Part shown: in pieces, positions 8,026 through 17,189 of the stretch
Numbering within the stretch: position 1 is the stretch's first letter
How the letters are laid out: each line of letters starts with the position of its first letter
NCBI RefSeq assembly: GCF_001519055.1
Contig: NZ_KQ954285.1
Span: 510,678 to 574,677, forward strand
Reading direction: 5' to 3'
DNA length: 64,000 nucleotides
From: Novosphingobium sp. Fuku2-ISO-50
GTDB lineage: Bacteria > Pseudomonadota > Alphaproteobacteria > Sphingomonadales > Sphingomonadaceae
Made by a program: the position numbers and the translations under genes
The notes under the pieces: model-generated
Seen by the model: the letters and a program-made list of their open reading frames with translations, nothing else
Told to the model about the DNA's origin: nothing
Database searches by the model: none

Positions 8026-9870
8026 ATGAAGCTTGTCCTTGCCGCCACGGCGCTCCTCATCGGCTTGTCCCAACCCGTCTGGGCCGATGCAAGCAAATGC
8101 AAACTCGTCCAGTTCGTGAAACTGCCGGTGGTGATGGAAGGCGAACGGGCCACTATTCCGGTCTCGGTGAACGGCAAGGACACGCGCATCTGGCTCGACA
8201 GCGGGGCCTTTTTCAATTTCATGCCCAAGGCCAAGGCGGTGGAACTGGGCCTGAAAACCGAACCTTTGCCGCAGGGCTTTTACGTCACCGGGATCGGCGG
8301 CAGTTTTACGCCGGAATTGGCACGGGTGCGGGAATTCGGCCTTCTCGGCGTACAACTGCACAATATGGAATTCGTCGTCGGCGGCAGCGATATCGGCAAT
8401 GCCTTTCTCGGCTCCAACCTGCTCGGCGTGTGGACCACGGAATTCGACCTCGCCAAAGGCGCGGTCAACTTGTTCAGGGAAACCGGCTGCAGCCGCACGA
8501 GCCTTGCCTATTGGGCGGCGGGCATGTCGGTGTTCGAGGCCCGCCTGCTCAGCGGGGAAACGGACAGGGATCATCACATTTATGTCGAAGTGAGCATCAA
8601 CGGCCATCCGCTGCGCGCCATGCTCGATACCGGCGCGCCGCAGACGTCCATCGGCAGCCATGCGGCAGTGCGCGCCGGAATCGACCTGACCGCGCCGCAG
8701 GTGGTCAACTCGATGGCCATGGGCGGCGTCGGATCGCACTTGCGGCAAAGCTGGATCGTGCGCACGAAGACGATCGACATCGGGGGCGAACAAATCCAGC
8801 ACAGCCCGATCCGCGTGATCGACGACCGCGCCGACGACAAGAGCGATGACATGCTGCTCGGCGTCGATTTCCTGATGGCGCATCACGTGCTGATCTCGCC
8901 CGCGCAGCACAAGATGTTTCTGACCTACAATGGCGGGCCGATCTTTTCCGTGAGCACCGAATCCGAAATCGGCCATATCGAAACCCGCGCGGAAAATATC
9001 AGCAGCGCGGGAAAAACCGCCGAGCCCACGACTGCCGACGAATTCGCGGGACGTGGTTCGGGTCGCCTGACCCGGGGCGATGCGACCGGCGCGATTGCCG
9101 ACTTTTCCGCAGCGATCAAACTGGCCCCCGGCAATGCCGATTTCTGGGCCAACCGCGCAAAAGCTTATGCCCGGGGCGGCCATCCCGATCTGGCGGCGGG
9201 CGACATCGATGCCGCGCTGAAAATCCGGCCCACCGATCATCGGCTCCTGCTTCGCCGCGCGCGCATCCGGCTGGGCAAGGGCGACAAAGTCGGCGCGCTC
9301 GCCGATACCGATGCCGCCGCCGCAGCCACGCCCAAGGGCTCGCTCGCCATGGTCGATGTCGTGTCGCTGTACGAACGGCTGGGCAAGGCCGATCGCGGCC
9401 TCGCGCTGCTCGACCCGGTGCTGGACTTGCACCACGATGACAGCAGCTATGCCAATTTGCTCCACGAGCGCGCCTGGAACCGGGCGCTTGCCAATGCTGA
9501 TCTCGATCGCGCGCTCAAGGATTGCAACGCAGCGCTCCGCAAGAGCGGCCCCAATCCGTCGATGCTCGACACCCGCGCGCTGATCCAGCTGCGGCGCAAG
9601 GACTATCCCGCCGCGATTGCCGATGCCGATGCCGCGCTCGCCAAGGCGCCCAAGGCCTCTTCGACGCTGTATTTGAGAGGGCTGGCCAAGCTCGCCGGCG
9701 CCGATGAAGCCGGGGCCAAAATCGATTTTGCCGCCGCCCGCACGATCACGCCGACCATCGACCAGTTCTACGCCGATTATGGTCTTGCCGCACCCGGCGC
9801 CCCGACCGTCGCCCCCGCCCAGCCGTCAAAGCCGGACGAGAGCGATAACGGCGAGGATGACGATCAGTAA
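8026..9870 (+). CDS. Exported retropepsin-like protease with two Asp domains and TPR repeats
   Basis: 614 residues. A signal peptide (residues 1-20, ending PVWADA) indicates export. Two retropepsin-like domains follow in tandem: the first with WLDSGAF (Asp58) and ITGIGGSF-like flap residues, the second with [10 protein letters not shown] (Asp201) and LLGVDFL. From about residue 340 to 600 there are tetratricopeptide repeats ([23 protein letters not shown] and similar). The tail is acidic. Either the two D-x-G motifs form one pseudodimeric active site within a chain, or each domain dimerises. The ATG at 8026 is chosen for the intact signal peptide. The 3' end overlaps the convergent dehydrogenase by 7 bp. 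Target unknown. Confidence 0.82.
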   Translation: MKLVLAATALLIGLSQPVWADASKCKLVQFVKLPVVMEGERATIPVSVNGKDTRIWLDSGAFFNFMPKAKAVELGLKTEPLPQGFYVTGIGGSFTPELARVREFGLLGVQLHNMEFVVGGSDIGNAFLGSNLLGVWTTEFDLAKGAVNLFRETGCSRTSLAYWAAGMSVFEARLLSGETDRDHHIYVEVSINGHPLRAMLDTGAPQTSIGSHAAVRAGIDLTAPQVVNSMAMGGVGSHLRQSWIVRTKTIDIGGEQIQHSPIRVIDDRADDKSDDMLLGVDFLMAHHVLISPAQHKMFLTYNGGPIFSVSTESEIGHIETRAENISSAGKTAEPTTADEFAGRGSGRLTRGDATGAIADFSAAIKLAPGNADFWANRAKAYARGGHPDLAAGDIDAALKIRPTDHRLLLRRARIRLGKGDKVGALADTDAAAAATPKGSLAMVDVVSLYERLGKADRGLALLDPVLDLHHDDSSYANLLHERAWNRALANADLDRALKDCNAALRKSGPNPSMLDTRALIQLRRKDYPAAIADADAALAKAPKASSTLYLRGLAKLAGADEAGAKIDFAAARTITPTIDQFYADYGLAAPGAPTVAPAQPSKPDESDNGEDDDQ

Positions 9871-10976
9871 ACGATCACGCTGCGGATCGATTCGCCCGCG
9901 TGCATCAGGTCGAAGGCCTTGTTGATGTCTTCGAGACCCATGACGTGGGTGATCATCGGGTCGATCTCGATCTTGCCGTTCATGTACCAGTCGACGATCT
10001 TGGGGACGTCGGTACGGCCCTTGGCGCCGCCGAACGCGGTGCCGCGCCAGTTGCGCCCGGTGACGAGCTGGAACGGGCGCGTGCTGATTTCCTTGCCCGC
10101 TTCGGCAACGCCGATGATGATCGAGGTGCCCCAGCCGCGATGGCAAGCTTCGAGCGCGGTGCGCATGACTTCGGTGTTGCCGGTCGCATCGAACGTATAG
10201 TCCGCGCCGCCGTCGGTCAGTTCGATCACTTTCGCCACGGTTTCCTCGCGGCTCAAGCCCTTGGAATTGAGGAAATGGGTCATGCCGAACTTGCGGCCCC
10301 ATTCCTCGCGATCGGGGTTCAGATCGACGCCGATGATCTTGCCCGCACCGGCCAGCCGCGCGCCCTGAATCACATTGAGGCCGATTCCGCCGAGGCCGAA
10401 CACCACGACGTTTTCGCCGACCTGCACTTTGGCGGTATTGACCACCGCGCCCACGCCCGTCGTAACGCCGCAGCCGATGTAGCAGCTGGTCTTGAACGGC
10501 GCGTCTTCGCGGATCTTCGCCACGGCGATTTCGGGCAGCACGGTGAAGTTCGAAAAGGTCGAACAGCCCATGTAGTGAAAGATCGGCTGACCCTTGTAGG
10601 AAAAGCGCGTGGTGCCATCGGGCATCAGGCCCTTGCCCTGCGTCGCGCGGATCGCGGTGCACAAGTTGGTCTTGCCCGACAGGCAGCTTTTGCACTGGCG
10701 ACATTCGGGGGTGTAAAGCGGGATAACATGATCGCCGGGGACGACGCTGGTCACGCCCGCGCCCACTTCGCGCACGATCCCGGCGCCTTCGTGGCCGAGA
10801 ATGCTGGGAAAGATGCCTTCGGAATCAAACCCGTCGAGCGTGTAGGCATCGGTATGGCACACGCCGGTCGCCATAATTTCGACCAGGACTTCGCCCGCCC
10901 GGGGCCCTTCGAGATCGACTTCGACAATTTCCAGCGGCCTTTTGGCCTCGAACGCGACGGCGGCGCGGGTTTTCAT
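9864..10976 (-). CDS. frmA: S-(hydroxymethyl)glutathione dehydrogenase / class III alcohol dehydrogenase
   Basis: Oxidises the spontaneous glutathione-formaldehyde adduct with NAD+ to S-formylglutathione, the first step of glutathione-dependent formaldehyde detoxification, in the cytosol. 370 residues. Zinc-ADH motifs are complete: catalytic GVCHTDAYT and GHEGAGIV, structural zinc [30 protein letters not shown], and the NAD site [10 protein letters not shown]. The class III Arg for glutathione is expected near the middle. The ATG at 10976 has GGGGAGAC upstream. No S-formylglutathione hydrolase is adjacent. A PQQ alcohol dehydrogenase lies 0.6 kb further on, and one plausible role is to deal with aldehyde generated there. 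Confidence 0.95.
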   Translation of the reverse strand: MKTRAAVAFEAKRPLEIVEVDLEGPRAGEVLVEIMATGVCHTDAYTLDGFDSEGIFPSILGHEGAGIVREVGAGVTSVVPGDHVIPLYTPECRQCKSCLSGKTNLCTAIRATQGKGLMPDGTTRFSYKGQPIFHYMGCSTFSNFTVLPEIAVAKIREDAPFKTSCYIGCGVTTGVGAVVNTAKVQVGENVVVFGLGGIGLNVIQGARLAGAGKIIGVDLNPDREEWGRKFGMTHFLNSKGLSREETVAKVIELTDGGADYTFDATGNTEVMRTALEACHRGWGTSIIIGVAEAGKEISTRPFQLVTGRNWRGTAFGGAKGRTDVPKIVDWYMNGKIEIDPMITHVMGLEDINKAFDLMHAGESIRSVIVY

Positions 10977-11171
10977 GAAACGGTCTCCCCGGGGGCAATA
11001 TTGAAACGCGAGACGCTGCATAAGACGCGCGCGACAGCGAGGCAATCACCACCGGCTTGCCCAGCCTTTTCTGATGGCCGCTTTTTGCCCTGCTTATTCT
11101 GCATAAGCCGATGACGCATGACAAACCGCGCCAAACAGGCGATGATCGGCCCCAAACAAGGGAGAGGCTCG

Positions 11172-11573
11172 ATGCGCGTCAACCGGCTCGATCATGTCAA
11201 CATCATCACCAGTCAGCTCGATCAGACCGCACAGTTCTATGCCGCGCTGCTCGGGCTCGAACGCCGCGATGCGCCGCCGCCGCTGACGCCCGATCAGGCG
11301 CAATGGATGCACGACGACAACGGCTTTGCCATCCTGCATCTCAATTCGGTCGATTGCCCGCGGAGCTTCGATCGCGCGGTCGAACCCGGCGCGGCGACCG
11401 GGGCGATCCACCATGTCGCGCTGGCCTGCACCGGGCTGGCCGACCTGATCGAGCGGATCGAAGCGATGGGCCTGATCCATCGGATCAACACCATCGCCGC
11501 GATCGGCCTGACCCAGGTATTCACCACCGACCCCAACGCTGTCCTGCTGGAGCTGAATTTCTTCGGCGACTGA
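11172..11573 (+). CDS. VOC (glyoxalase/bleomycin-resistance fold) family protein
   Basis: 133 residues with one vicinal-oxygen-chelate domain. It begins RLDHVNIITSQLDQTAQFYAALLGL, with the first metal His in DHVN, IHHVALACTG in the second beta-alpha-beta module (second His), and a terminal ELNFFGD placing the metal Glu. The ATG at 11172 has GGGAGAGG upstream. The protein could be a glyoxalase, dioxygenase or isomerase; substrate unknown. It is divergent from the formaldehyde dehydrogenase. Confidence 0.85.
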   Translation: MRVNRLDHVNIITSQLDQTAQFYAALLGLERRDAPPPLTPDQAQWMHDDNGFAILHLNSVDCPRSFDRAVEPGAATGAIHHVALACTGLADLIERIEAMGLIHRINTIAAIGLTQVFTTDPNAVLLELNFFGD

Positions 11574-11608
11574 AACGTCCTCCTCGCGAAGGAGGAGGAC
11601 GCGGGCCT

Positions 11609-13747
11609 TCAGTTCTTCGCTTCGAGCGCCTTGTCTTCGTTGGCGCGGTGCACGAGGTAGGCGCGGATCGCTTCGGCATCGGCGGCATTGAGCGCCGATT
11701 TGAAGCTGACCATGCCCATCGTGTGCAACTGCCCGCCCAGCACGACCAGACGCAGCGCCTCAGCCGAGGCGATCACCCCCGAATGGCGCAAATCGGGGTT
11801 GAGATCGCCCGAAACCGCCGCATCGCCGTGGCACACGCTGCAATAGCGCGCATAGTTACCGGCCCCCGCCGCGATCTGTTGCGGCGTGCCGAACGGCGGC
11901 GGCGGATCGAGCACCATGCTCGCCGGCGCCGGGGCGGGCGCCAATTGTCCTCTGGCGCCCAGCTTGAACACCAGCAGGCGGCTGATATTGCGCCCCGCGC
12001 CACCCTTGTTGGCAAGCAATCCGGTAGCGATGTCCCACACCCCGCCCCAACCGGCGAGTACCGCAACATATTGCACGCCGCCGATCGAATACGCGATCGG
12101 CGCGGCAATCACCCCGGTCTGCGTCGGAAACGACCACAGTTTTTCGCCCTTGTCGGCGCTATAGGCGACAAACGATCCCCCGGCGTTGCCCTGAAACACG
12201 AGATTGCCCGCCGTAGAGAGCACCCCGCCGTTCCACGGGCTCGGCAGGTCGACGCGCCAGGCCTGCTTTTGCCCGGCGACATCCCATGCGATCAGCGCGC
12301 CGGTCGTGGCCGCCCGCGCCATCGCACGCACGCCGTTGTTGGCGGGCATCGCGGTCGTCGCGCCATCAAGCGCGGTCTGGAACCCGATCGCCGAAGGTTT
12401 CCAGTCCTTGGCCGCCATATAGGGAAAGGCGGCAATGTTGGCGGGGATGTAGAGATAGCCGGTAGCCGGGCTGTAGCTTTGCGGTTGCCAGCTATGGCCG
12501 CCGACCGCGCCGGGCGCGCTGATCCACGGTTTGCCGGTCTGTTCGTAGCGCGCGGCGGGATTGAGCGTGGGCCGACCGGTGACCGGATCGATCCCGCTGG
12601 TCCAATTGACCGGGACAAACGCCTTGGCCGAGAGGAACTTGCCGGTTTTCACATCGAACAGATAGACGTGCCCGTTCTTGGGCGCGTGGATCGCGACATG
12701 GTGCACGTGTCCCTCGATCAGGACATCGGCCACGGTGATCTGTGCGTCGGAATCGAAATCCCAGCGGTCTTCGGGGGTTTCCTGAAAATGCCAGACATAG
12801 GCGCCGGTGTCGGCGTTCACCGCGACGATCGACGAGGTATAGAGATTGTCGCCCTTGCGCCCCATCGGCCCCGGATTCCAGGGCTCGGCATTGCCCGTGC
12901 CAAACAGGATCAGATTGGTCTTCGGATCATAAGTGATCGAATCCCAGACCGTGCCGCCGCCGCCCATGGTCCACCAATCGCCCGCCCAGGTCTTGGCGGC
13001 AGCGGCCATAGCCTTGTTTTCGAAACCTTTCTTCGGATCGCCAGGAACGGTGTGAAATTTCCACACCAGCTTTCCGGTCTGCGCATCAAACGCGGCGAGA
13101 TAGCCGCGCGCGCGGTATTCCGAGCCGCCTTCGCCGATCACCACGTGGCCCTTGACGATGCGCGGCGCGCCGGTGATCGTATAATCGCTCTGGTTGGGCA
13201 CGGCGCGCACCGACCAGACCGGCTTGCCCGATCGGGCATTGAGCGCGATCAGCCGTCCGTCGAGCGCGCCCACATAGACTTTGTCGCCATAGAGCGCGAC
13301 GCCGCGATTGACCGCATCGCAACAGGCGCGGACCAGGGTTTCACGCGGCACTTTGGGATCATAGGCCCACAGTTGCTTGCCCGTCGCGGCGTCATAGGCC
13401 TTGACCATCGACCAGGCGGTCGAAATGAAGATCACGCCGTCATGGACCAGCGGCGTTGCCTCCTGCCCGCGCGCGGTATCGAGATCGGCGGACCAGGCCA
13501 GCCCCATCCCGGCGACATTGCCCGCATTGATCGCGTCAAGCGGGGAAAAGCGCTGTTCGCCATAGTCACGCCCATAGCTCAGCCATTCGCCCGCAGGCGC
13601 TGCGGCAATGTCCGGGCCGGTTACCGCACCGGCCAGCGCGGCGCTCGCGCCCAATTGTGCGCCGATCAGCGCCAGCGCCGTCCCCGCAGCCAACGAAAGC
13701 CCGAACCGTCCACCCGAAAACAATCGACCGCTTGCAATGCCCTTCAT
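11609..13747 (-). CDS. PQQ-dependent alcohol dehydrogenase with C-terminal cytochrome c (quinohaemoprotein type)
   Basis: A periplasmic quinohaemoprotein of 712 residues. The first 40 residues are a signal peptide (ends ASAALAGA). An eight-bladed PQQ propeller follows, with the vicinal disulphide Cys142-Cys143 (RACCDAVNRG), metal ligands Glu210 (GGSEYRARGYL) and Asn286 (GTGNAEPWN) and catalytic Asp330 (RWDFDSDAQ). A linker rich in Pro/Ala (about 601-617) leads to a cytochrome c domain with CSVCH (636-640) and a Met near 678-680. Asp332, two residues after the catalytic Asp, is the position that marks lanthanide-dependent PQQ enzymes. The substrate is probably a primary alcohol; no PQQ synthesis genes are nearby. 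Confidence 0.92.
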   Translation of the reverse strand: MKGIASGRLFSGGRFGLSLAAGTALALIGAQLGASAALAGAVTGPDIAAAPAGEWLSYGRDYGEQRFSPLDAINAGNVAGMGLAWSADLDTARGQEATPLVHDGVIFISTAWSMVKAYDAATGKQLWAYDPKVPRETLVRACCDAVNRGVALYGDKVYVGALDGRLIALNARSGKPVWSVRAVPNQSDYTITGAPRIVKGHVVIGEGGSEYRARGYLAAFDAQTGKLVWKFHTVPGDPKKGFENKAMAAAAKTWAGDWWTMGGGGTVWDSITYDPKTNLILFGTGNAEPWNPGPMGRKGDNLYTSSIVAVNADTGAYVWHFQETPEDRWDFDSDAQITVADVLIEGHVHHVAIHAPKNGHVYLFDVKTGKFLSAKAFVPVNWTSGIDPVTGRPTLNPAARYEQTGKPWISAPGAVGGHSWQPQSYSPATGYLYIPANIAAFPYMAAKDWKPSAIGFQTALDGATTAMPANNGVRAMARAATTGALIAWDVAGQKQAWRVDLPSPWNGGVLSTAGNLVFQGNAGGSFVAYSADKGEKLWSFPTQTGVIAAPIAYSIGGVQYVAVLAGWGGVWDIATGLLANKGGAGRNISRLLVFKLGARGQLAPAPAPASMVLDPPPPFGTPQQIAAGAGNYARYCSVCHGDAAVSGDLNPDLRHSGVIASAEALRLVVLGGQLHTMGMVSFKSALNAADAEAIRAYLVHRANEDKALEAKN

Positions 13748-13967
13748 CGCTTTTTCGCACCTCTCGCTCGCGCCGGGTTTGGCCCCGGTCGCATGATCCC
13801 AATGGTTATCTTCATAGCAATCCGACGCAGGCCGGTATACACGTTAATGGATTGATTAAACGCCCCCGTGCAGTTCGGCAAGAGGCGGCCCCCGACGGCG
13901 ATGGCTTGCATGCCGCGATGAGCGGCGTATCCTGCGTCAACACGCTGACATCCAAGGAGCCCGCGCG
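13748..13967. promoter_or_regulatory. Divergent promoter region between PQQ dehydrogenase and dienelactone hydrolase genes
   Basis: A 220-bp non-coding gap between divergent starts, so it should hold both promoters. The middle (about 13830-13860) is noticeably AT-richer than the surroundings (GTTAATGGATTGATTAAAC). I could not assign -35/-10 boxes confidently, and no operator repeat stands out. Confidence 0.5.
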
Positions 13968-14891
13968 ATGTGCGATGCGCTGACCGAACAGGAAAACGAC
14001 GCTTTTCTGGCGCGTCTTGCGCCCCGCTTGGTGCTGGCCAATCCCGTGCTCGACCGTCGCCGCTTTGGCGTGCTCGGCGCGGGCGCAGCGACGCTCGCAA
14101 CCGTGCCCGGATGCGCCGCCAAAGTCGCCGATCAAAGCCCCGGCATGCCGGTTGCAGGCCACGCCGTCGCGATCACCACGCCTGACGGCGTGGCCGATGC
14201 CTGGTTTGTGACGCCCACCGCGGGCAAGCATCCGGCGGTGATCGTGTGGCCCGACATCGCGGGACTGCGCGAGGCTTACAAGACGATGGCCGCGCGGCTG
14301 GCGGGCGCGGGCTATGCCGTGCTCGTGGTCAACCAGTACTATCGCGGGGCGAGGGCGCCCGTGCTCGATTCGCTCGTCGCCTGGCGCACACCCGAAGGTC
14401 AGGCCAGGCTCAAGCCGCTGATCGAAGGGATCACGCCCGCGGGAATCGCGCGCGATGCCGCCGCTTATGTCGCCTGGCTCGACCATCGGGCCGAAGTCGA
14501 TACGGCGCGCCGGATCGGCACTGCGGGCTATTGCATGGGCGGGCCCTCTACCGTGCGCACCGCCGCGGCCGTGCCCGGCAGGGTCGGCGCAGCGGCCTCG
14601 CTCCATGGTGCGGGTCTGGTCGATGGGGCGTCCGGGGCGGACAGCCCGCACCTGCTGCTGGTCAGGACGCACGCCGCATTCCTGTTTGCCATCGCGCAAA
14701 ACGACGATGCGCGCGCCCCCGATGACAAGACCACGCTGAAACAGGCCGCCGCCGCAGCCGGTCGCCCGGCGGAAATCGAAGTCTATCCCGCGCAGCACGG
14801 CTGGTGCACGCTCGATGCCCCGGTCTACGACGAGGCGCAGGCGGAAAAGGCCTGGGGCCGCATGTTGGCCCTGTTCAAGGCGAATCTTTGA
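13968..14891 (+). CDS. Dienelactone hydrolase-like protein with internal Tat lipoprotein signal
   Basis: An alpha/beta-hydrolase of 307 residues. The nucleophile elbow is GYCMGG (catalytic Cys, as in dienelactone hydrolase), with the His in PAQHGWC and an Asp expected in AIAQNDDAR. Residues 30-50 form a twin-arginine signal (DRRRFGVLGAGAATLATVPGC), with a Cys that could be lipidated, placed after a 29-residue hydrophilic lead. The ATG at 13968 has AAGGAG upstream, so the long lead appears genuine. The protein is predicted to be periplasmic. The true substrate need not be dienelactone. Confidence 0.85.
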   Translation: MCDALTEQENDAFLARLAPRLVLANPVLDRRRFGVLGAGAATLATVPGCAAKVADQSPGMPVAGHAVAITTPDGVADAWFVTPTAGKHPAVIVWPDIAGLREAYKTMAARLAGAGYAVLVVNQYYRGARAPVLDSLVAWRTPEGQARLKPLIEGITPAGIARDAAAYVAWLDHRAEVDTARRIGTAGYCMGGPSTVRTAAAVPGRVGAAASLHGAGLVDGASGADSPHLLLVRTHAAFLFAIAQNDDARAPDDKTTLKQAAAAAGRPAEIEVYPAQHGWCTLDAPVYDEAQAEKAWGRMLALFKANL

Positions 14892-14929
14892 TCGCCCACC
14901 CTTCGATCGCCCCCCTTCGATCGCGGCGC

Positions 14930-16219
14930 CTATTTGACGACGTCGCCGCCTTTCATGACGTGGGCGACGGTTTCCAGCACGGTCACATCGCGGGTCGGAT
15001 CGCCCGCGACCGCGATCATGTCGGCATAGTGGCCCGGCGACAGCGCGCCGACATCCTTGCTCCAGCCGAGCATGTCCGCCGAAACCGTCGTCGCCGCCTG
15101 AATCGCCTGCATCGGCGTCATGCCCCATTGCACCATGTATTTGAACTGGCGCGCGTTGAGCCCGTGGGGATAAATCCCGGCATCGGTCCCGAAGGTCAGC
15201 TTGATCCCGGCGCGAACCGCCTTTTGAAAGCCCTGCCGCTGGGCGAGCGTCGTCTCGGTGTTCTTGCGCATGTAATCGTCGGGATAGTGATCGCGGCGCC
15301 CGATTTCGTCGGTCCAGTCGCCGTTATAGACATCCATGTCGAGATAGACGCCGCGCGCCTTGGCCAGCGCGAGGCCTTCATCGTCGATCAGGCTGGCATG
15401 TTCGATCCCGCGCACCCCGGCGCGGATCGCCGCCTTGATCCCCGCCGCGCCATGGGCATGCGCGGTCACCCATGATCCGCGCGCGCGGGCGACCTCGACC
15501 GCAGCGCGCATCTCGTCTTCGGTCAATTCCTGTTGTCCGGCCTCGGTGCCGATCGCAAAGACCGCGCCGGTGGCGATCAGCTTGATCGAATCCGCGCCGT
15601 GCTGGAACAGATAATTGACCTTTTGCGTGACTTCGGCGGGGCTGGTGACGACGCCCGCGCGCATCTCGTCGGGGACATGGACATCGGGCGCAAACCCGGT
15701 CACTTCGCCGCCGCCGCCGGGCACGGTGATATAGGCGCCGACCGCTGCCATGCGCGGGCCGATGACATCGCCGCGATTGATCGCATTGCGCAATTCGACA
15801 TCGGCAAAGGCGCGGAAACAGCCGACATCATGCACGCTGGTAAACCCGGCGAACAGCGTCGCGCGGGCATTGCGCGCGCCCATATAGGAGACTTCCATCG
15901 CCGAATGGAGCAGCGGCTCGGCGGGGTTGTTGGTTTCGGCGGTGTCGGCAAGGTGAACATGCATGTCGATCAATCCGGGCAGGACGGTATAGCCCGACCA
16001 GTCGACGACTTTGGCACCTTGCGGCAACGGGCCCTCCGGCATGATCGCCGCGACCCGCCCATCCTCGACTCGCAAGACGCGCGCGCCTTCGACCGTGCCC
16101 TTTTCCGGATCGACCAGATGCCCGGCGCGGACATAGACCGTTTCGGCCCGCGCCGCCCCACCGGCCAACAGCGCCAGTACCGCCGCCATCACAATCCGCA
16201 TCTGCGCCTTCACCCTCAT
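14930..16219 (-). CDS. Exported metal-dependent amidohydrolase (imidazolonepropionase/prolidase-like)
   Basis: 429 residues. A signal peptide (MRIVMAAVLALLAGGAARAE) predicts periplasmic location. The amidohydrolase core is complete: HxH in LIDMHVHLAD, candidate carboxylated Lys in DSIKLIATG, metal His in TAHAHG and IEHAS, and the catalytic Asp in FGTDAGIYPHG. This subgroup (Xaa-Pro dipeptidase and related enzymes) hydrolyses amide or peptide bonds. The ATG at 16219 overlaps the stop of the upstream gene as ATGA, so the two are translationally coupled; an ATG at 16201 is a possible alternative start. Confidence 0.88.
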   Translation of the reverse strand: MRVKAQMRIVMAAVLALLAGGAARAETVYVRAGHLVDPEKGTVEGARVLRVEDGRVAAIMPEGPLPQGAKVVDWSGYTVLPGLIDMHVHLADTAETNNPAEPLLHSAMEVSYMGARNARATLFAGFTSVHDVGCFRAFADVELRNAINRGDVIGPRMAAVGAYITVPGGGGEVTGFAPDVHVPDEMRAGVVTSPAEVTQKVNYLFQHGADSIKLIATGAVFAIGTEAGQQELTEDEMRAAVEVARARGSWVTAHAHGAAGIKAAIRAGVRGIEHASLIDDEGLALAKARGVYLDMDVYNGDWTDEIGRRDHYPDDYMRKNTETTLAQRQGFQKAVRAGIKLTFGTDAGIYPHGLNARQFKYMVQWGMTPMQAIQAATTVSADMLGWSKDVGALSPGHYADMIAVAGDPTRDVTVLETVAHVMKGGDVVK

Positions 16220-17043
16220 GATCCGCACAGCGACCGAACTTCGCCATGCTGCACTTTTACGCCCAGCGGACAATGCGCCCGCAACACCGCGCCAAGCTGC
16301 ACTTCCTCGTCATGCGCATCGGCATGGCGCAGCGCATCTTCGCCGTCGGGCTTCGAAAAATCGAACCATCCGCGCGGGCCTTGACCGATGCCATAGCCGA
16401 TTGCGACATCGGCAATCTGCTCGACCCGGGCAACGATCCGGTAATGCGCCTGATGATTGCGCCAGCGCCCCGGCGGATATTCGCCCGAAAGCCCGCCCTG
16501 ACAATCGACCGCACCGGCCGGAATCAGGCGATGCGCTTCGAGCAGGCCCTGCACCGGCAATCGAGCCGGACAAGCGCCCGCGACAGTCGCGCGCGACGAT
16601 ACCACCCGCCAGGCGGCCTCAGATCGCGCAGGCCCTTCATCGAACAGCCCCGGCGCGTGGCCCAGTTCGACCACGTCGCCCGAGCTCGCCCCGTCGCTTA
16701 GCGCCAGCCGGTCGAGGCTGAAATCGACGCTGAAACGCCGCCCGGTTTCGTTGCGCAACACGACGGCATAGACGAGGTCGAACGTGTGCCGCCCATCGGG
16801 CAGGCGCCCCATATCGCGAACATAGAGCGCGCCCGCCGGATTGTCGCCATGCCCTCCCGGCGGCGGCACAGGCCGATGCCCGTCGTGCCCGAACAGCAGA
16901 TGCAGCAGCAAGGCGCCAAGCGCGACGGCCCCCAGCACGACCAGCCAGCCGAGCGAGGCCGTCGCACGTTCAAGCGCTCCGGGGATCGCCACCAGAAAAT
17001 CCCGCAGCGCCGCGCGCCGTGCCTTCTTGTCCTTCCTGCTCAC
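16216..17043 (-). CDS. Hypothetical single-span membrane protein
   Basis: I do not recognise this protein. From a GTG at 17043 it has 275 residues: a basic N-terminus (SRKDKKARRAALRDF), one hydrophobic helix (LGWLVVLGAVALGALLLHLLF, about 27-47), and a large C-terminal, presumably periplasmic, domain with FDLVYAVVLRNETGRRFSVDFSL and paired cysteines. A longer frame starts with ATG at 17127, but this would leave almost no space before the divergent gene; GGGGATT precedes the GTG pair. It is coupled (ATGA overlap) to the exported amidohydrolase. Confidence 0.65.
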   Translation of the reverse strand: MSRKDKKARRAALRDFLVAIPGALERATASLGWLVVLGAVALGALLLHLLFGHDGHRPVPPPGGHGDNPAGALYVRDMGRLPDGRHTFDLVYAVVLRNETGRRFSVDFSLDRLALSDGASSGDVVELGHAPGLFDEGPARSEAAWRVVSSRATVAGACPARLPVQGLLEAHRLIPAGAVDCQGGLSGEYPPGRWRNHQAHYRIVARVEQIADVAIGYGIGQGPRGWFDFSKPDGEDALRHADAHDEEVQLGAVLRAHCPLGVKVQHGEVRSLCGS

Positions 17044-17189
17044 CACAATCCCCGAAAAGTGCGTCGGCCCCACCCTTTGCCCAAAGCCGGTGTGCCGGTC
17101 GAGCCATTCCTGAAGCCAATATGGCACGCCCAGCCTTTCGCGTACAAACGCGTAGTCCGCAGTTCACGCACATTAAGCCCGATCTCGCC

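Noticed and set aside
11111..13855. A 914-codon plus-strand open frame opposite the PQQ dehydrogenase
   Set aside because: The minus-strand gene carries complete PQQ and haem motifs; the opposite frame is Arg/Asp/His-rich shadow sequence.
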